Source of the DNA: Cohnella rhizosphaerae
GTDB taxonomy: Bacteria > Bacillota > Bacilli > Paenibacillales > Paenibacillaceae
Reading direction: 5' to 3'
Length of the DNA stretch: 64,000 nt
NCBI RefSeq assembly: GCF_029525575.1
Contig: NZ_JAPDIA010000003.1
Location: forward strand, 2,507,643 to 2,571,642
The position numbers and the translations under genes are program-made. Shown here in pieces: positions 8,979 to 17,187 of this stretch. A model generated the notes under the pieces. That model worked only from the letters and a program-made list of their open reading frames with translations. It was not told where the DNA came from and did not search any database. Numbering within the stretch: position 1 is the first letter of the stretch; each line of letters begins with the position of its first letter.

Positions 8979-9972
8979 TCATAGCGCCGCTTCGGCGACG
9001 GAACCGCCAAATCCGAACGCATGCCCGTCGAGTCGCGACGAATCGCCGACGACCGATCGGGCAGGGACGATCGTCCTGGAGATCCGGGCTCCTTGGCCGA
9101 TCTCGCAATGGGAACCGATGACCGTATAAGGACCGACGATCGCTTTGTCGCCGATCCTGACATGCTCCCCGATCAACACGGGGGGGGACGAGCAGCACAC
9201 CTTCTCCGATGACCGCGCCTTCTCCGATCCAAATGCCTTGTTCGTTCATTTCCGTGCCGCTGATCGAAAGCGGAAGCTTGCGGTCGAGCAGATCCCAGTG
9301 AAGCTGGGCGTAGCTCTCGGGCATGGTTGCCAAGATACAATAGTTGTCCGGCATGTAGCCGGATATCTTGCTTCCATTGCCGATCAGGAGAGGAAATGTT
9401 TCGTTTTCGAACGAGACGTGTCGTCCTGCCGGGATGTGCGACAGCGCGGATTTACTCATCATGTATACGCCCGAGTTGAGAAGGTTAGACGGCGCATTCT
9501 GCTTGCTTGACCCTTGGACGAGCGAGAGGACGTCCCCTTCGGAACCGAGCTGCGCGATCCCGTAAGGAGAATCGCGTCCGCTCTGCGTCAGGCACATCGT
9601 CACAAGCGCCGCCCGGTCGCCATGGAGCTCCATCGCCTGGTCGAGACGAAAGGCATGAACGGCAGCGGGGTGCAAGACGACGAACCGGTCCTGAAGCAGC
9701 GGCTCCGCCAGCTTGATCGCGCCCGCCGATCCGAGACGCTCCCAACCAGTCAGATAAGAGACGCGCATGTCGAAGCGGGAACCGTCTCCAAGCAGTCCAA
9801 TAAGGTCCGCCTGATCTTGCCGGCCGACCGCGACGACGAGTTCGAGGACGCCTTGCTCGCGTCCCTGCGAGATCCAATGCTCGATCCAGGGGCGATTGAC
9901 GACCGGAGTCGTCCACGCACCCAAGCCATCCGCTCCAGGATTCGCGCCGAGTAACAATGCTTGCATGGACAT
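8979..9972 (-). CDS. Sugar nucleotidyltransferase-like protein with left-handed beta-helix tail (frame interrupted)
   Basis: About 330 aa after correction. It resembles GlgC/GlgD and GDP-mannose pyrophosphorylase: an N-terminal nucleotidyltransferase-like domain (ending PVVNRPWIEHW; LLNSGVYMMSKSAL in the centre) and a C-terminal hexapeptide-repeat helix (VLIGEHVRIGDKAIVGPYTV). The canonical GxGTRLxPxxxxxPK phosphate-binding loop is absent; the equivalent region reads LLLGANPGADGLGAWTTPVV, so activity is doubtful and a regulatory role like that of GlgD is possible. One extra base in the G8 run at 9180-9187 shifts the frame; removing it gives a stop at 8979-8981, 40 nt before the GT4 start. ATG 9972 has GGAGG 5 nt upstream; ATG 9966 is an alternative. 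Confidence 0.65.
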
Positions 9973-10123
9973 GTCGACCTCCGTAACGGAAATTGCCATC
10001 GCGGGATCCGGCGCAAGCGGCATGTACTTAATTAACGCATTTCGACGTCCGATGAAACAGGAATTGTCAGAAATTCATTCCTTTCTCATGAATTTTCCGA
10101 ACGATCCGAACGTTCTGCCGCAG

Positions 10124-10172
10124 TAAAAAAGGCAATCGCAGCGGGGGGGTTCCCGCGGCCGATTGCCTTTTA
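10124..10172. terminator. Bidirectional intrinsic terminator
   Basis: AAAAAAGGCAATCG ... CGATTGCCTTTT hairpin with a GC-rich interior, located between the divergent/convergent ends of the polysaccharide cluster and the DUF1328 gene. Confidence 0.7.
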
Positions 10173-10278
10173 AATTCAGCTCTGTTGAATTTTTTCGAAA
10201 ATATAACGCTACTTATATAATGGGCTTGTATTCAGCCTGTTATGAAGCAGCGTTACCCGACTCTGCCCGTTTATCGCT

Positions 10279-10443
10279 TTATAAATTCCGGCGACGGCCG
10301 AAGATGAGCGAGATGACGAACAGGATCAGGAACAGGAAGAAGAGGAACTTGGCTACGCCCACTGCCGCGCCGACGATGCCGCCGAATCCGAAGATGGCCG
10401 CGACGATGGCGACGAGCAGGAAAATAAATGCCCAGTATAACAT
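10279..10443 (-). CDS. DUF1328 small membrane protein (YtjA-like)
   Basis: 54 aa with two predicted transmembrane helices: [20 protein letters not shown] and [20 protein letters not shown]. This length and the GxGGIxGAA loop are typical of DUF1328, a family often induced by envelope or general stress; its mechanism is unknown. ATG 10443 is preceded on the minus strand by an AGGAGGCG site. It opens a run of stress-related genes, but no SigB-type promoter was seen directly in front of it. Confidence 0.8.
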   Translation of the reverse strand: MLYWAFIFLLVAIVAAIFGFGGIVGAAVGVAKFLFFLFLILFVISLIFGRRRNL

Positions 10444-10749
10444 AAGAACGCCTCCTGAAGTATAAATGATGGTCATACCTTGCGGGATCGTGGCGGGTCG
10501 GGGTGGCCGAGCTTTTATCGAACGGCTCTAACGCCTTGCCGAAGGACGAAGTTCGAGAGATTCAGTTCGCCCTTATCGGCTCCCGCTAGTTTCGAGCGTC
10601 GGTATGATCTTGCTGCATCCTTACCACTGCCCTAACCGGCTGAATCAGGTGCGGATCAAGGCAAATTAATCCTACATTAACTTCTTGATTTTACGTGCGG
10701 GACATACAGGGGCTGGCCCGGGAGCGCGCACGCTTACCGCGTATACGTC
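10444..10749. other. Intergenic region without a recognised gene
   Basis: About 300 nt between the DUF1328 gene (minus) and the SigB-type promoter of the DUF948 gene (plus). Only short spurious frames were seen. Confidence 0.5.
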
Positions 10750-10775
10750 GTTTCGCCGCGTGTCGGCTAGGGTAA
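10750..10775 (+). promoter_or_regulatory. SigB-type promoter, DUF948/YflT operon
   Basis: GTTTCG, 14-nt spacer, GGGTAA. This fits the SigB consensus GTTTAA-N12-15-GGGTAA and lies 52 nt before the ATG. Confidence 0.75.
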
Positions 10776-10827
10776 TTGACGTTAAGCAAGAGACAATCGA
10801 AATTCCCTTGAAAGGAAGGTGATACGC

Positions 10828-11403
10828 ATGAGCAACCAGGCATTGATGGCTTGGAGCGTCGTCGTCGTCGCGATTAGCTTTGCCGCCCTCTGCGTATACT
10901 TGATCGTCACCTTGAAGGCGGCCCGGGAGACGCTGGTCTCCGTTCAGGGCACGATCAAAGAGGCGAATCAGACGGTAGGAATGCTGCATACGAAAGTCGA
11001 AGACCTGACCAACAACGTCAAAGTCATCTCCGAGGACGTGAAAAACAAGATTCGGTCGACGGACGACTTTTTCCAAGCCGCGCGCAATGCGGGCATGACG
11101 CTGAAGGAAACGACGGGAGCCGTGAAGGATATCTCCACGACGCTCTCCCGGGCCGTCAGGCAGCAGGTCGCCGCGCTGGAGCCCGGTCCGGAGCATAAGA
11201 AAACGTGGACCGAGTGGTTCAAGATCGGCATGAACGTCGTCTCCGCGATTCGCAGCGCCAAGCAGCAGAGCAAGGAAGAAAAAGCGGTTTTCGCCGCCGA
11301 ACGCCAGGAAGAGGAACATCGTTTGTACGACAGCGCCGCGTATGTTCCGGAGCCGTTTCAGCCGGGCGGTCAAAGGGTATATAACGGTCACAGCCACAGC
11401 TGA
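10828..11403 (+). CDS. DUF948 general stress protein
   Basis: 191 aa. One N-terminal transmembrane helix (ALMAWSVVVVAISFAALCVY, continuing LIVTL) is followed by a long alpha-helical, heptad-rich region (ETLVSVQGTIKEANQTVG ... LHTKVEDLTNNVKVISEDV), as in DUF948 proteins such as B. subtilis YtxG, a SigB-dependent product. It probably forms a membrane-anchored coiled coil. ATG 10828 follows AAGGAAGGTGA. A SigB-type promoter lies at 10750-10775 and a YflT-like gene follows after 96 nt, likely in the same transcript. The YtxH partner of such proteins is at 19296-19607. Confidence 0.8.
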   Translation: MSNQALMAWSVVVVAISFAALCVYLIVTLKAARETLVSVQGTIKEANQTVGMLHTKVEDLTNNVKVISEDVKNKIRSTDDFFQAARNAGMTLKETTGAVKDISTTLSRAVRQQVAALEPGPEHKKTWTEWFKIGMNVVSAIRSAKQQSKEEKAVFAAERQEEEHRLYDSAAYVPEPFQPGGQRVYNGHSHS

Positions 11404-11499
11404 AAAATCAATTCAAGGCAAGTTTCAAGGCAAGTTGTCGCCGATCCGGCGGCAACCGCTCGAAGAAGATAACGGAACGATCGATAAGGAGGAACCGAC

Positions 11500-11826
11500 A
11501 TGGATAAAGCTTATGCCAAGCTGGTAAACAACGGACTCGAAGCGTTCGACACGGTCAAGGACCTGCACCGCCAGGGCTATCGGGAAGAGGAGATTTACGT
11601 GCTGGCGCACGGCGAGAACCGCACGGACCGGATCGCGGACGTGGCGAACGCCAACACGATCGGCGCTTCCGAAGAAGGCGTCATCCAATCCGTCGCGAAT
11701 CTGTTCAGGGATCGGGGCGACGAGCTAAGGGCCAAGATCAAGGCGCTCGGATTCGACGCCGCCGAGGCGGAACAATACGAGGCCGAGCTTGATCGGGGCA
11801 AAGTCCTCGTGCTGGCTAAGCATTAA
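11500..11826 (+). CDS. General stress protein 17M-like (YflT domain)
   Basis: 108 aa, soluble. The sequence AYAKLVNNGLEAFDTVKDLH and REEEIYVLAHGENRTDRIAD matches the heat-induced/general stress protein 17M domain (YflT), a SigB-controlled family of unknown biochemical role. ATG 11500 is preceded by AAGGAGG at 8 nt. It is second in the transcript started at the SigB-type promoter near 10750 and ends just before a long inverted repeat at 11870-11918. Confidence 0.8.
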   Translation: MDKAYAKLVNNGLEAFDTVKDLHRQGYREEEIYVLAHGENRTDRIADVANANTIGASEEGVIQSVANLFRDRGDELRAKIKALGFDAAEAEQYEAELDRGKVLVLAKH

Positions 11827-11869
11827 TCGCGAGATTCGCGACCCTTCCCAAGGTTATGGATTCTGGTTG

Positions 11870-11918
11870 ACGGGAATAAGGAATGAGAGGCTTAAGCCTG
11901 CTCATTCCTTATTCCCGT
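11870..11918. terminator. 24-bp near-perfect inverted repeat
   Basis: Arms ACGGGAATAAGGAATGAG+AGGCTT and its complement meet with no loop and one unpaired G. Only a short T-run (GTTT) follows. It probably ends the DUF948-YflT transcript and could extrude as a cruciform. Confidence 0.6.
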
Positions 11919-11993
11919 TTGCCGGCTTTGCTTTACAGCGGGCCGTCGGCTGCGATAACTTTAACGTATGATACAGGCGAGGAGAATTGGACA

Positions 11994-13143
11994 ATGAGCA
12001 TTTTGGTCGTAGACGACAATCCGATGAACGTGATGGTTGTCCGGGAGATGCTGAACCGCTCGGGGTACGAGGACGTGCAGATCGCCTATTCAGCCGATGA
12101 GATGTTCGATATACTAAGATCGGACAATCGCGGCGCTCAGGCGCCTACTTCGATCAACCTGATTTTGCTCGATCTCATGATGCCCGGCATGGACGGCATC
12201 GAGGCTTGCGCCTTGCTTCAGAAAGACGAGCGTCTTCGCGATATTCCGGTCATCATGGTGACCGCGATCGGCGACTCGCGCAAGCTCGCGGAAGCGCTGG
12301 ACGCCGGGGCGACCGACTACGTGACCAAGCCGATCAACAAGATCGAGCTGCTGGCGCGAATCAGGTCCGCCCTTCGCCTGAAGACCGAACTCGATTGGCA
12401 CAAAGAGCGGGATCGCAGGCTGCATGAGGAGCTGAGCCTGGCAAGACAGGTTCAGGAGGCCGTCATGCCCAACGACGTCGATGGCGATAATCTGAGCGTG
12501 CAGGCTTACTTTCGCGCCTCCGAGGGATTGGCGGGCGATCTGTACGCCTGGCATGCGCTCGATTCTAAACATTACTTGATCGCGATCATGGACGCGATGG
12601 GACATGGCATCTCTTCCTCGCTGATCAGCATGTTCACCGCCTCCGTGCTGCATGAAGCGATGCGCACGACGGTGACTCCGAAGCGCATCGTGCACGAGCT
12701 GAACAGGCGATTGCTGCAGCTGCAATACGAGAACGAGATGGTTCAGTATTATTGTACCGGCATATGCGCCTGGATCGATCTGGAGAACGGGATCATCGAA
12801 TACGTCAATGCCGGCCATCCGCCCGGCCTGATCACGAGAGGAGACGGCGGTACGCAGCAGCTCTGCACCACCGCGCCGCCGATCGGCATGTTCGAGCAGA
12901 TGAACGTGCAGATGGAGACGGCCAGCCTGCGAACGGGGGGATGTGCTCCATCTTTTCACGGACGGGTTGCTCGATTTGTTCCCCGGAGACATGGAGCAGC
13001 GGATCGAACAGCTTACGGGCACGATCCTGGAGGCCGGAGGCGACAACAAAGCGCTCGAGAGCCTGCTCGTCCAGGAGTCGCTGGACCGGCGGCCGGACGA
13101 TCGCTGCCTCGTCAGGGTCGAAGTTAAAAAGGCAATGCGTTAA
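11994..13143 (+). CDS. Response regulator fused to PP2C-type (RsbU-like) phosphatase (frame interrupted)
   Basis: About 382 aa. Receiver domain at residues 1-125: acidic pair in VVDDNPMN, phosphoacceptor Asp in LILLDLMMPGMDG, Thr in IMVTAIGD and Lys in YVTKPINKIEL. A short helix leads to an SpoIIE/PP2C domain (VMPNDVDGDNLSV ... AGDLYAW ... IAIMDAMGHGISSSL ... VNAGHPPG ... HLFTDGLLDLF) with metal-binding Asp residues in the expected motifs. Such proteins dephosphorylate an RsbV-type antagonist and release SigB; the rsbV-rsbW-sigB genes 3 kb downstream are the obvious target. One G too many in the G6 run 12935-12940 breaks the frame; correction gives MLHLFTDG in line. ATG 11994 follows GAGGAG. 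Confidence 0.85.
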
Positions 13144-13248
13144 GGCGGCTCTGCGACGCCGGAAACATCTTTACATAGCGAGCGCAAGGAAAGTTTCTCT
13201 TGGCCGGCAGGCCGGCGAACGGCGATTCATAAGAAGCGTGGTGTTACT

Positions 13249-14097
13249 TTGACCGATTTTTTAGATAACAGTCCCTACGACGAGCGCCTGGAAAAAATCG
13301 AAATCGAAAGCCTTCTGGAAGCGCTCTTCAAAAGGTACGGCTACGATTTTCGCAATTATGCCTATCCGTCGCTGCGCCGCAGAATATGGCACCGCGCTTC
13401 GATCGAACAGCTCGAGACGATTTCCCTGCTGCAAAATCTCGTGCTTCACGATCGCGACGCGTTCGAGCGGCTGCTGTCCGATCTGGTCATTCCGGTCACG
13501 GAGATGTTCCGAGACCCCGGCTTGTTCCAGATTCTCAGAGCGCGCGTCATGCCGATCCTTAAAGAGGCGTCCTTCATTCGCGTCTGGCATGCGGGCTGCG
13601 CGACCGGCGAGGAAGCCTATTCCATGGCGATTCTGCTGGATGAGATCGGGATGCTGAATCATTCCCGCATCTATGCGACGGACATTAGCGAGGCGAGTCT
13701 GCAGCGCGCCCGGCAAGGCCTGATCTCGCAGGAGCGGATGAGTCTGTACGCGCATAACTACGAGCAGTCCGGAGGGAAGGCGCCCTTCGCGTCTTTTTAC
13801 GAAACGAATCACGGTCAAGCGATGCTGCATGCCAGGTATCTCGAACGAATCGTTTTCGCCGAGCACAATCTGGTCACGGATCGCTCGTTTAACGAGTTTC
13901 AGATCATTTTTTGCCGCAACGTCATGATTTACTTCGACAACGAGCTTCGCGAGCGGGTCCATGCGCTGTTGTACGAAAGCTTGTCGCCCGGCGGCTTCCT
14001 CGTGCTCGGCAACAAGGAATCGGTCGCCTTCACGAGCTTTGCCGGACGCTACGAGACCTGGAACGACGAATACCGGATCTATCGCAAACCTCGCTGA
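13249..14097 (+). CDS. CheR-type SAM-dependent methyltransferase
   Basis: 282 aa. An N-terminal helical CheR domain is followed by the SAM-binding fold, with VWHAGCATGEEAYSMAILL as motif I and FCRNVMIYFD as the typical CheR signature. Classical CheR methylates glutamates of chemoreceptors. Here no receptor, CheB or flagellar gene is nearby; the gene follows a response regulator-phosphatase and precedes a stress gene, which suggests a role in a stress-signalling pathway. TTG 13249 is the most likely start (GACCGATTTTT follows). It is 105 nt downstream of the phosphatase gene. Confidence 0.85.
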   Translation: MTDFLDNSPYDERLEKIEIESLLEALFKRYGYDFRNYAYPSLRRRIWHRASIEQLETISLLQNLVLHDRDAFERLLSDLVIPVTEMFRDPGLFQILRARVMPILKEASFIRVWHAGCATGEEAYSMAILLDEIGMLNHSRIYATDISEASLQRARQGLISQERMSLYAHNYEQSGGKAPFASFYETNHGQAMLHARYLERIVFAEHNLVTDRSFNEFQIIFCRNVMIYFDNELRERVHALLYESLSPGGFLVLGNKESVAFTSFAGRYETWNDEYRIYRKPR

Positions 14098-14119
14098 AGC
14101 ATGCGGTTAAGCGGCGCGC

Positions 14120-14145
14120 GGTTCAAAGCGCCATCCCTCGGGTAA
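14120..14145 (+). promoter_or_regulatory. SigB-type promoter
   Basis: GGTTCA, 14-nt spacer, GGGTAA, 51 nt before the start of the gene at 14197. The -35 element is a weaker match than in the other sites (GTTCAA with a 13-nt spacer is an equivalent reading). Confidence 0.6.
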
Positions 14146-14196
14146 AATTACAAAAAGGCGAAGCGTTCGTTTGCCGCCTATAAGGAGGGTATGGCC

Positions 14197-14739
14197 ATGG
14201 GAGTCACGATCGGCATTTTTGAAAGCGAACAACGCGTGTTGGACGCCGTGGAGCTGCTTCGCGCCAACGGCGCGCATCAGGGCGACGTTCGCGTCATCGT
14301 CAAGAGCGAGGAGAACGTGCCGCTGCTTGCTGCCAGCGAAGCGGTCCAGGTCGAGAGCATCGCCGGCATCGAGGAAGCTAGGAATCGTTCCGACGGCGAC
14401 GGTTCTTCGTGGGGAGATGAAGGCGTAATTCCGCTTCCGGCGGCCGGGCTCCTGGGGACGCCTGGCGTCAGCGGCACCGGCGGCTACGTCGGCGGCGTCG
14501 CGCCTGCAGGTATCGTGGCCGCCGGCTTTACCGGACGGGGCGGCGGCCTGTTGGACGTGGACGGCGACGGGCCGCATACCGACGACGTGCTGTCGGATCT
14601 CGGCTTGCCGGACGGCGATGCCGACAGACTGGCCGACGAAGTCAACGAGGGCCGATATCTGGTCGTCGTCGGCGATCGCCCCGACGAACAAGCGGGCAGC
14701 CTGCTGAGTCAAGCCGGAGCTATCGAAGTACTTAACTGA
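14197..14739 (+). CDS. General stress protein, YflT-like with Gly-rich centre
   Basis: 180 aa. The N-terminal 60 residues (VTIGIFESEQRVLDAVELL ... DVRVIVKSEENVPLL) resemble the 17M/YflT domain. The middle is Gly/Pro-rich (TPGVSGTGGYVGGVAPAG) and the C-terminus repeats an acidic YflT-like half (SDLGLPDGDADRLADEVNEG, RYLVVVGD). No catalytic motif was seen. GGAGG lies 8 nt from ATG 14197; the ATG at 14191 is too close to it. A SigB-type promoter is directly upstream and a terminator follows at 14763-14797. Confidence 0.7.
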   Translation: MGVTIGIFESEQRVLDAVELLRANGAHQGDVRVIVKSEENVPLLAASEAVQVESIAGIEEARNRSDGDGSSWGDEGVIPLPAAGLLGTPGVSGTGGYVGGVAPAGIVAAGFTGRGGGLLDVDGDGPHTDDVLSDLGLPDGDADRLADEVNEGRYLVVVGDRPDEQAGSLLSQAGAIEVLN

Positions 14740-14762
14740 CGGCGCGTGTCGCCGCAGAAAAA

Positions 14763-14797
14763 AGAACCGGTCTCCGCGTTATTGCGGACCGGTTCTT
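14763..14797. terminator. Bidirectional intrinsic terminator
   Basis: AAGAACCGGTC ... GACCGGTTCTT hairpin between convergent genes. The FAD oxidoreductase stop codon lies inside it. Confidence 0.7.
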
Positions 14798-16005
14798 CGA
14801 TTGCGGAGCCCGACGATATCGGCCAACGCGCTGGTCTTGCCTTGGAGCAAGTCCGTCAGAATGTCGCTGGCGAGCATGCTGTATACCGCACCGTTGCCAC
14901 CGTAACCAAGCGCTACATAACGCCCGGGACGCTCCGGATCCTCGCCGATCCATGGCAGGTCGTCCGCGGATTCGCAAAAGGTCGCATTCCATGCGTACTC
15001 GGTTTCCAGCGATAAGCCTGGGAACAGCTTGCGGGCTTCTTCGAGCAGCCGATTCGCATATTTGTTCAAATCGTATAGGTCTGTCACGGGGCGGCGAATG
15101 TTTTCGTCGAGGCCGCCCATCACGATGCGGCCGTCTTGCGTCGTCCGGGCATACAAATAGGGCCTTGCGGTTTCCCACAGCAGCCATCTTTGATGCCAAT
15201 CCGCGAGCGAAGGCAAGACGCGGGTCGCGATGGCGCTGGTACGGGCATACCTGATGGCTAGATTGCCGATGCCGGCGATCTCAGGACGATAGCCGACCGC
15301 GTAAACGACAGAAGCAGCGCGCACGATGCCGTGCGACGTTTGACACGCAAAATCGCCCTTCGATCCTTCGACGGACTTCAGGGACGTATTTTCGTAAATG
15401 CGCGCGCCTTTTTTCGCAGCCCGTTCGGCGAGCCTGACGGACAGACGATATGGGTTCAATTCGCCGTCGCCGCTCGTCACGAGCGCCGCGGGCTTGGCGA
15501 AAGGGAAGATCGCGCGAATGTCGGCTTCCTCCAGCCAATCGACGCTGAAGCCTCTGGCGCGGAGCGCCTCGTATTCCGATTTGAGCTTGGGGACGTCCGT
15601 GTCGGCGCTGGCAAAGTAGAGACTGCTGCGGCGTTTGAACGCGACGTCGCCCGGAAGCGTCTCCGCAAGCTGGCACAATCGCTCCACGGCGTATTTGCAG
15701 GCCCGATAAAAATGCGAAGCCCGTTCATCGCCGAGCCGGGACAAGAGATCCGTGAGCATGATATCATTGGAATATTGAAGCAAACCGGTGCTGGCGGCGG
15801 AACTGCCTTCGCCGATCCTTCCTTCGTCGATCAGGACGACGGACATGCCGGCCGCGGTCAATGCGTCGACCGCCATGGTGCCGGTCAAGCCTCCGCCGAC
15901 GACCAGAACGTCGCATTGCGAAGATAAGCCGGACAGGGGCGGATAACGGGGAGGCTCGCCGCCGCCGGCGAGCCAGAGCAAAGAGCCGAAATATAGCGGT
16001 TCCAA
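14779..16005 (-). CDS. FAD-dependent oxidoreductase (DAO family)
   Basis: 408 aa. It has the FAD-binding Rossmann motif VLVVGGGLTGTMAVDALTAAG (residues about 35-55, abbreviated) followed by VVLIDEGRIGEGSSAASTG, and the DAO-family C-terminus DDLPWIGEDPERPGRYVALG and GYGGNGAVYSMLAS. This is the fold of glycine/D-amino-acid and glycerol-3-phosphate oxidases; similar proteins sometimes carry a C-terminal Rieske domain, which is absent here. The substrate is unknown. The likely start is TTG 16005, with GGAGG 7 nt upstream, rather than a TTG further out. It follows a 50-aa membrane protein driven by a SigB-type promoter and is probably cotranscribed. Confidence 0.8.
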   Translation of the reverse strand: MEPLYFGSLLWLAGGGEPPRYPPLSGLSSQCDVLVVGGGLTGTMAVDALTAAGMSVVLIDEGRIGEGSSAASTGLLQYSNDIMLTDLLSRLGDERASHFYRACKYAVERLCQLAETLPGDVAFKRRSSLYFASADTDVPKLKSEYEALRARGFSVDWLEEADIRAIFPFAKPAALVTSGDGELNPYRLSVRLAERAAKKGARIYENTSLKSVEGSKGDFACQTSHGIVRAASVVYAVGYRPEIAGIGNLAIRYARTSAIATRVLPSLADWHQRWLLWETARPYLYARTTQDGRIVMGGLDENIRRPVTDLYDLNKYANRLLEEARKLFPGLSLETEYAWNATFCESADDLPWIGEDPERPGRYVALGYGGNGAVYSMLASDILTDLLQGKTSALADIVGLRNRRTGPQ

Positions 16006-16059
16006 TCGAACGCCTCCATCTAACGGGATTCGTCCAAGTATATCCAAAGGGAATGTCCG

Positions 16060-16212
16060 TTAGACGAGCGGCAGCAGATAGTAGATAATCAAGTACAACA
16101 CGCCGAAGAAAATGATCAAATATGCGGCATACTTGATGAAGGTCGACCAAACCATGCTGGAATCCGACTTTTCCTGAACCTCGTGCCTTTCGATGTCGAC
16201 GTCCTTGTTCAT
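16060..16212 (-). CDS. 50-aa single-pass membrane protein, stress-associated
   Basis: It begins MNKDVDIERHEVQEKSDSSM, followed by one transmembrane helix (FIKYAAYLIIFFGVLYLII). No family was recognised. AAGGAG lies 10 nt upstream of ATG 16212. A SigB-type promoter on the minus strand (16262-16287) drives it, back to back with the rsbV promoter. The FAD oxidoreductase follows 55 nt later. Too short for most gene finders but well supported by signals. Confidence 0.65.
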   Translation of the reverse strand: MNKDVDIERHEVQEKSDSSMVWSTFIKYAAYLIIFFGVLYLIIYYLLPLV

Positions 16213-16261
16213 GATGTTCAGCTCCTTCGCGTAATTTTAACCTGCGCTGGGTTATGCTTCT

Positions 16262-16287
16262 TTACCCGACCGCGGACCGCCCAAAAC
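16262..16287 (-). promoter_or_regulatory. SigB-type promoter (minus strand)
   Basis: Read on the minus strand: GTTTTG, 14-nt spacer, GGGTAA, 50 nt before ATG 16212. Confidence 0.7.
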
Positions 16288-16312
16288 AAAGGCTTTTTCC
16301 AGCTTTAGGGCT

Positions 16313-16338
16313 GTTTCAACCGGCAGGGGCGGGGGTAA
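16313..16338 (+). promoter_or_regulatory. SigB-type autoregulatory promoter of rsbV-rsbW-sigB
   Basis: GTTTCA, 14-nt spacer, GGGTAA, 33 nt before the rsbV start. In Bacillus the same operon is transcribed by SigB itself, so this gives positive feedback. Confidence 0.85.
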
Positions 16339-16370
16339 TAAAATTTATGAATAACGGAGAGGGGTTTCGT

Positions 16371-16697
16371 ATGCAAAGCGAAAAATTGACTTTTCAAACA
16401 GAAAATCTGGACGGCCTGACCGTCGTGCGGATCGCGGGCGAACTCGATCTCGAGGTTGCTTCGCAGATGCGCTCCGTGATGGAGCCCCTGATGGAATTGT
16501 CCGACCGCAAGCTCGTACTTAATCTTCGAGATCTCAAATACATCGATAGCACCGGCATCGGTATTTTGATCAGCATCGTGAAGGCCCGTCATGCTCGCAA
16601 CGCCCCGTTCGGAGTTGAAGAAGTGCCTTCGACGATTCAAAAGCTATTCGATATGACGGGGATCACCCCGTTCTTGGCCGCTTCTCCCAATGCTTAA
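16371..16697 (+). CDS. rsbV: Anti-anti-sigma factor RsbV (STAS domain)
   Basis: 108 aa STAS-domain protein. The conserved phosphorylatable serine lies in LKYIDSTGIGILISIVKA (DSTG motif). Unphosphorylated RsbV binds RsbW and frees SigB; RsbW phosphorylates this serine and a PP2C phosphatase removes the phosphate. ATG 16371 follows CGGAGAGG at 8 nt. It is first gene of a three-gene operon with rsbW and sigB, preceded by a SigB-type promoter. Confidence 0.92.
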   Translation: MQSEKLTFQTENLDGLTVVRIAGELDLEVASQMRSVMEPLMELSDRKLVLNLRDLKYIDSTGIGILISIVKARHARNAPFGVEEVPSTIQKLFDMTGITPFLAASPNA

Positions 16698-16743
16698 CGC
16701 GAGCGAGCACTTACATTCCGAAGGGAACGAGGACGAAACAACG

Positions 16744-17187
16744 ATGAGAAACGATGGGACAGTGACGCTTACGGTACCCGCCAAAGCCGAGTTCGTTGAC
16801 ATTATCCGCTTGACCTTGTACGGCATAGCCGCCAAGATGAAATTTTCATTCGAAGAGATCGAGGATATGAAGGTTGCCGTCTCCGAAGCCTGCAACAACG
16901 CCGTATTGCACGCTTACGATCACTCTCAGCCGGGCCAGATCGAGGTATCCTTCACGATCATGAACGAAGATCGTCTCCAGATCGCGGTGAGCGACTCGGG
17001 CGTCAGCTTCGAACAGGTGACCGACCGGACCACGTCCACCTTGCATGGAAAGTCCATCGATGAAATCCAGTCGGGCGGATTGGGACTTTACTTGATGCAA
17101 GCGTTGATGGACGAAGTGGAGATTCGAAGCAATCAGGGCACGAGCGTCATCCTAACTAAACGGCGGCTGGCCCAAGAAACGGTATGA
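16744..17187 (+). CDS. rsbW: Anti-sigma-B factor / serine kinase RsbW
   Basis: 147 aa GHKL-fold ATPase. N box in VAVSEACNNAVLHAYDH, and a G1/G2-like region in ISDSG-type AVSDSGVSFEQV and SGGLGLYLMQALMDEV. It binds SigB or phosphorylates RsbV depending on the ATP level and RsbV state. Start ATG 16744 is preferred (GAGG upstream, typical N-terminus); an in-frame ATG at 16690 overlaps the rsbV stop and lacks a clear binding site. Its stop overlaps the sigB start (ATGA). Confidence 0.92.
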   Translation: MRNDGTVTLTVPAKAEFVDIIRLTLYGIAAKMKFSFEEIEDMKVAVSEACNNAVLHAYDHSQPGQIEVSFTIMNEDRLQIAVSDSGVSFEQVTDRTTSTLHGKSIDEIQSGGLGLYLMQALMDEVEIRSNQGTSVILTKRRLAQETV

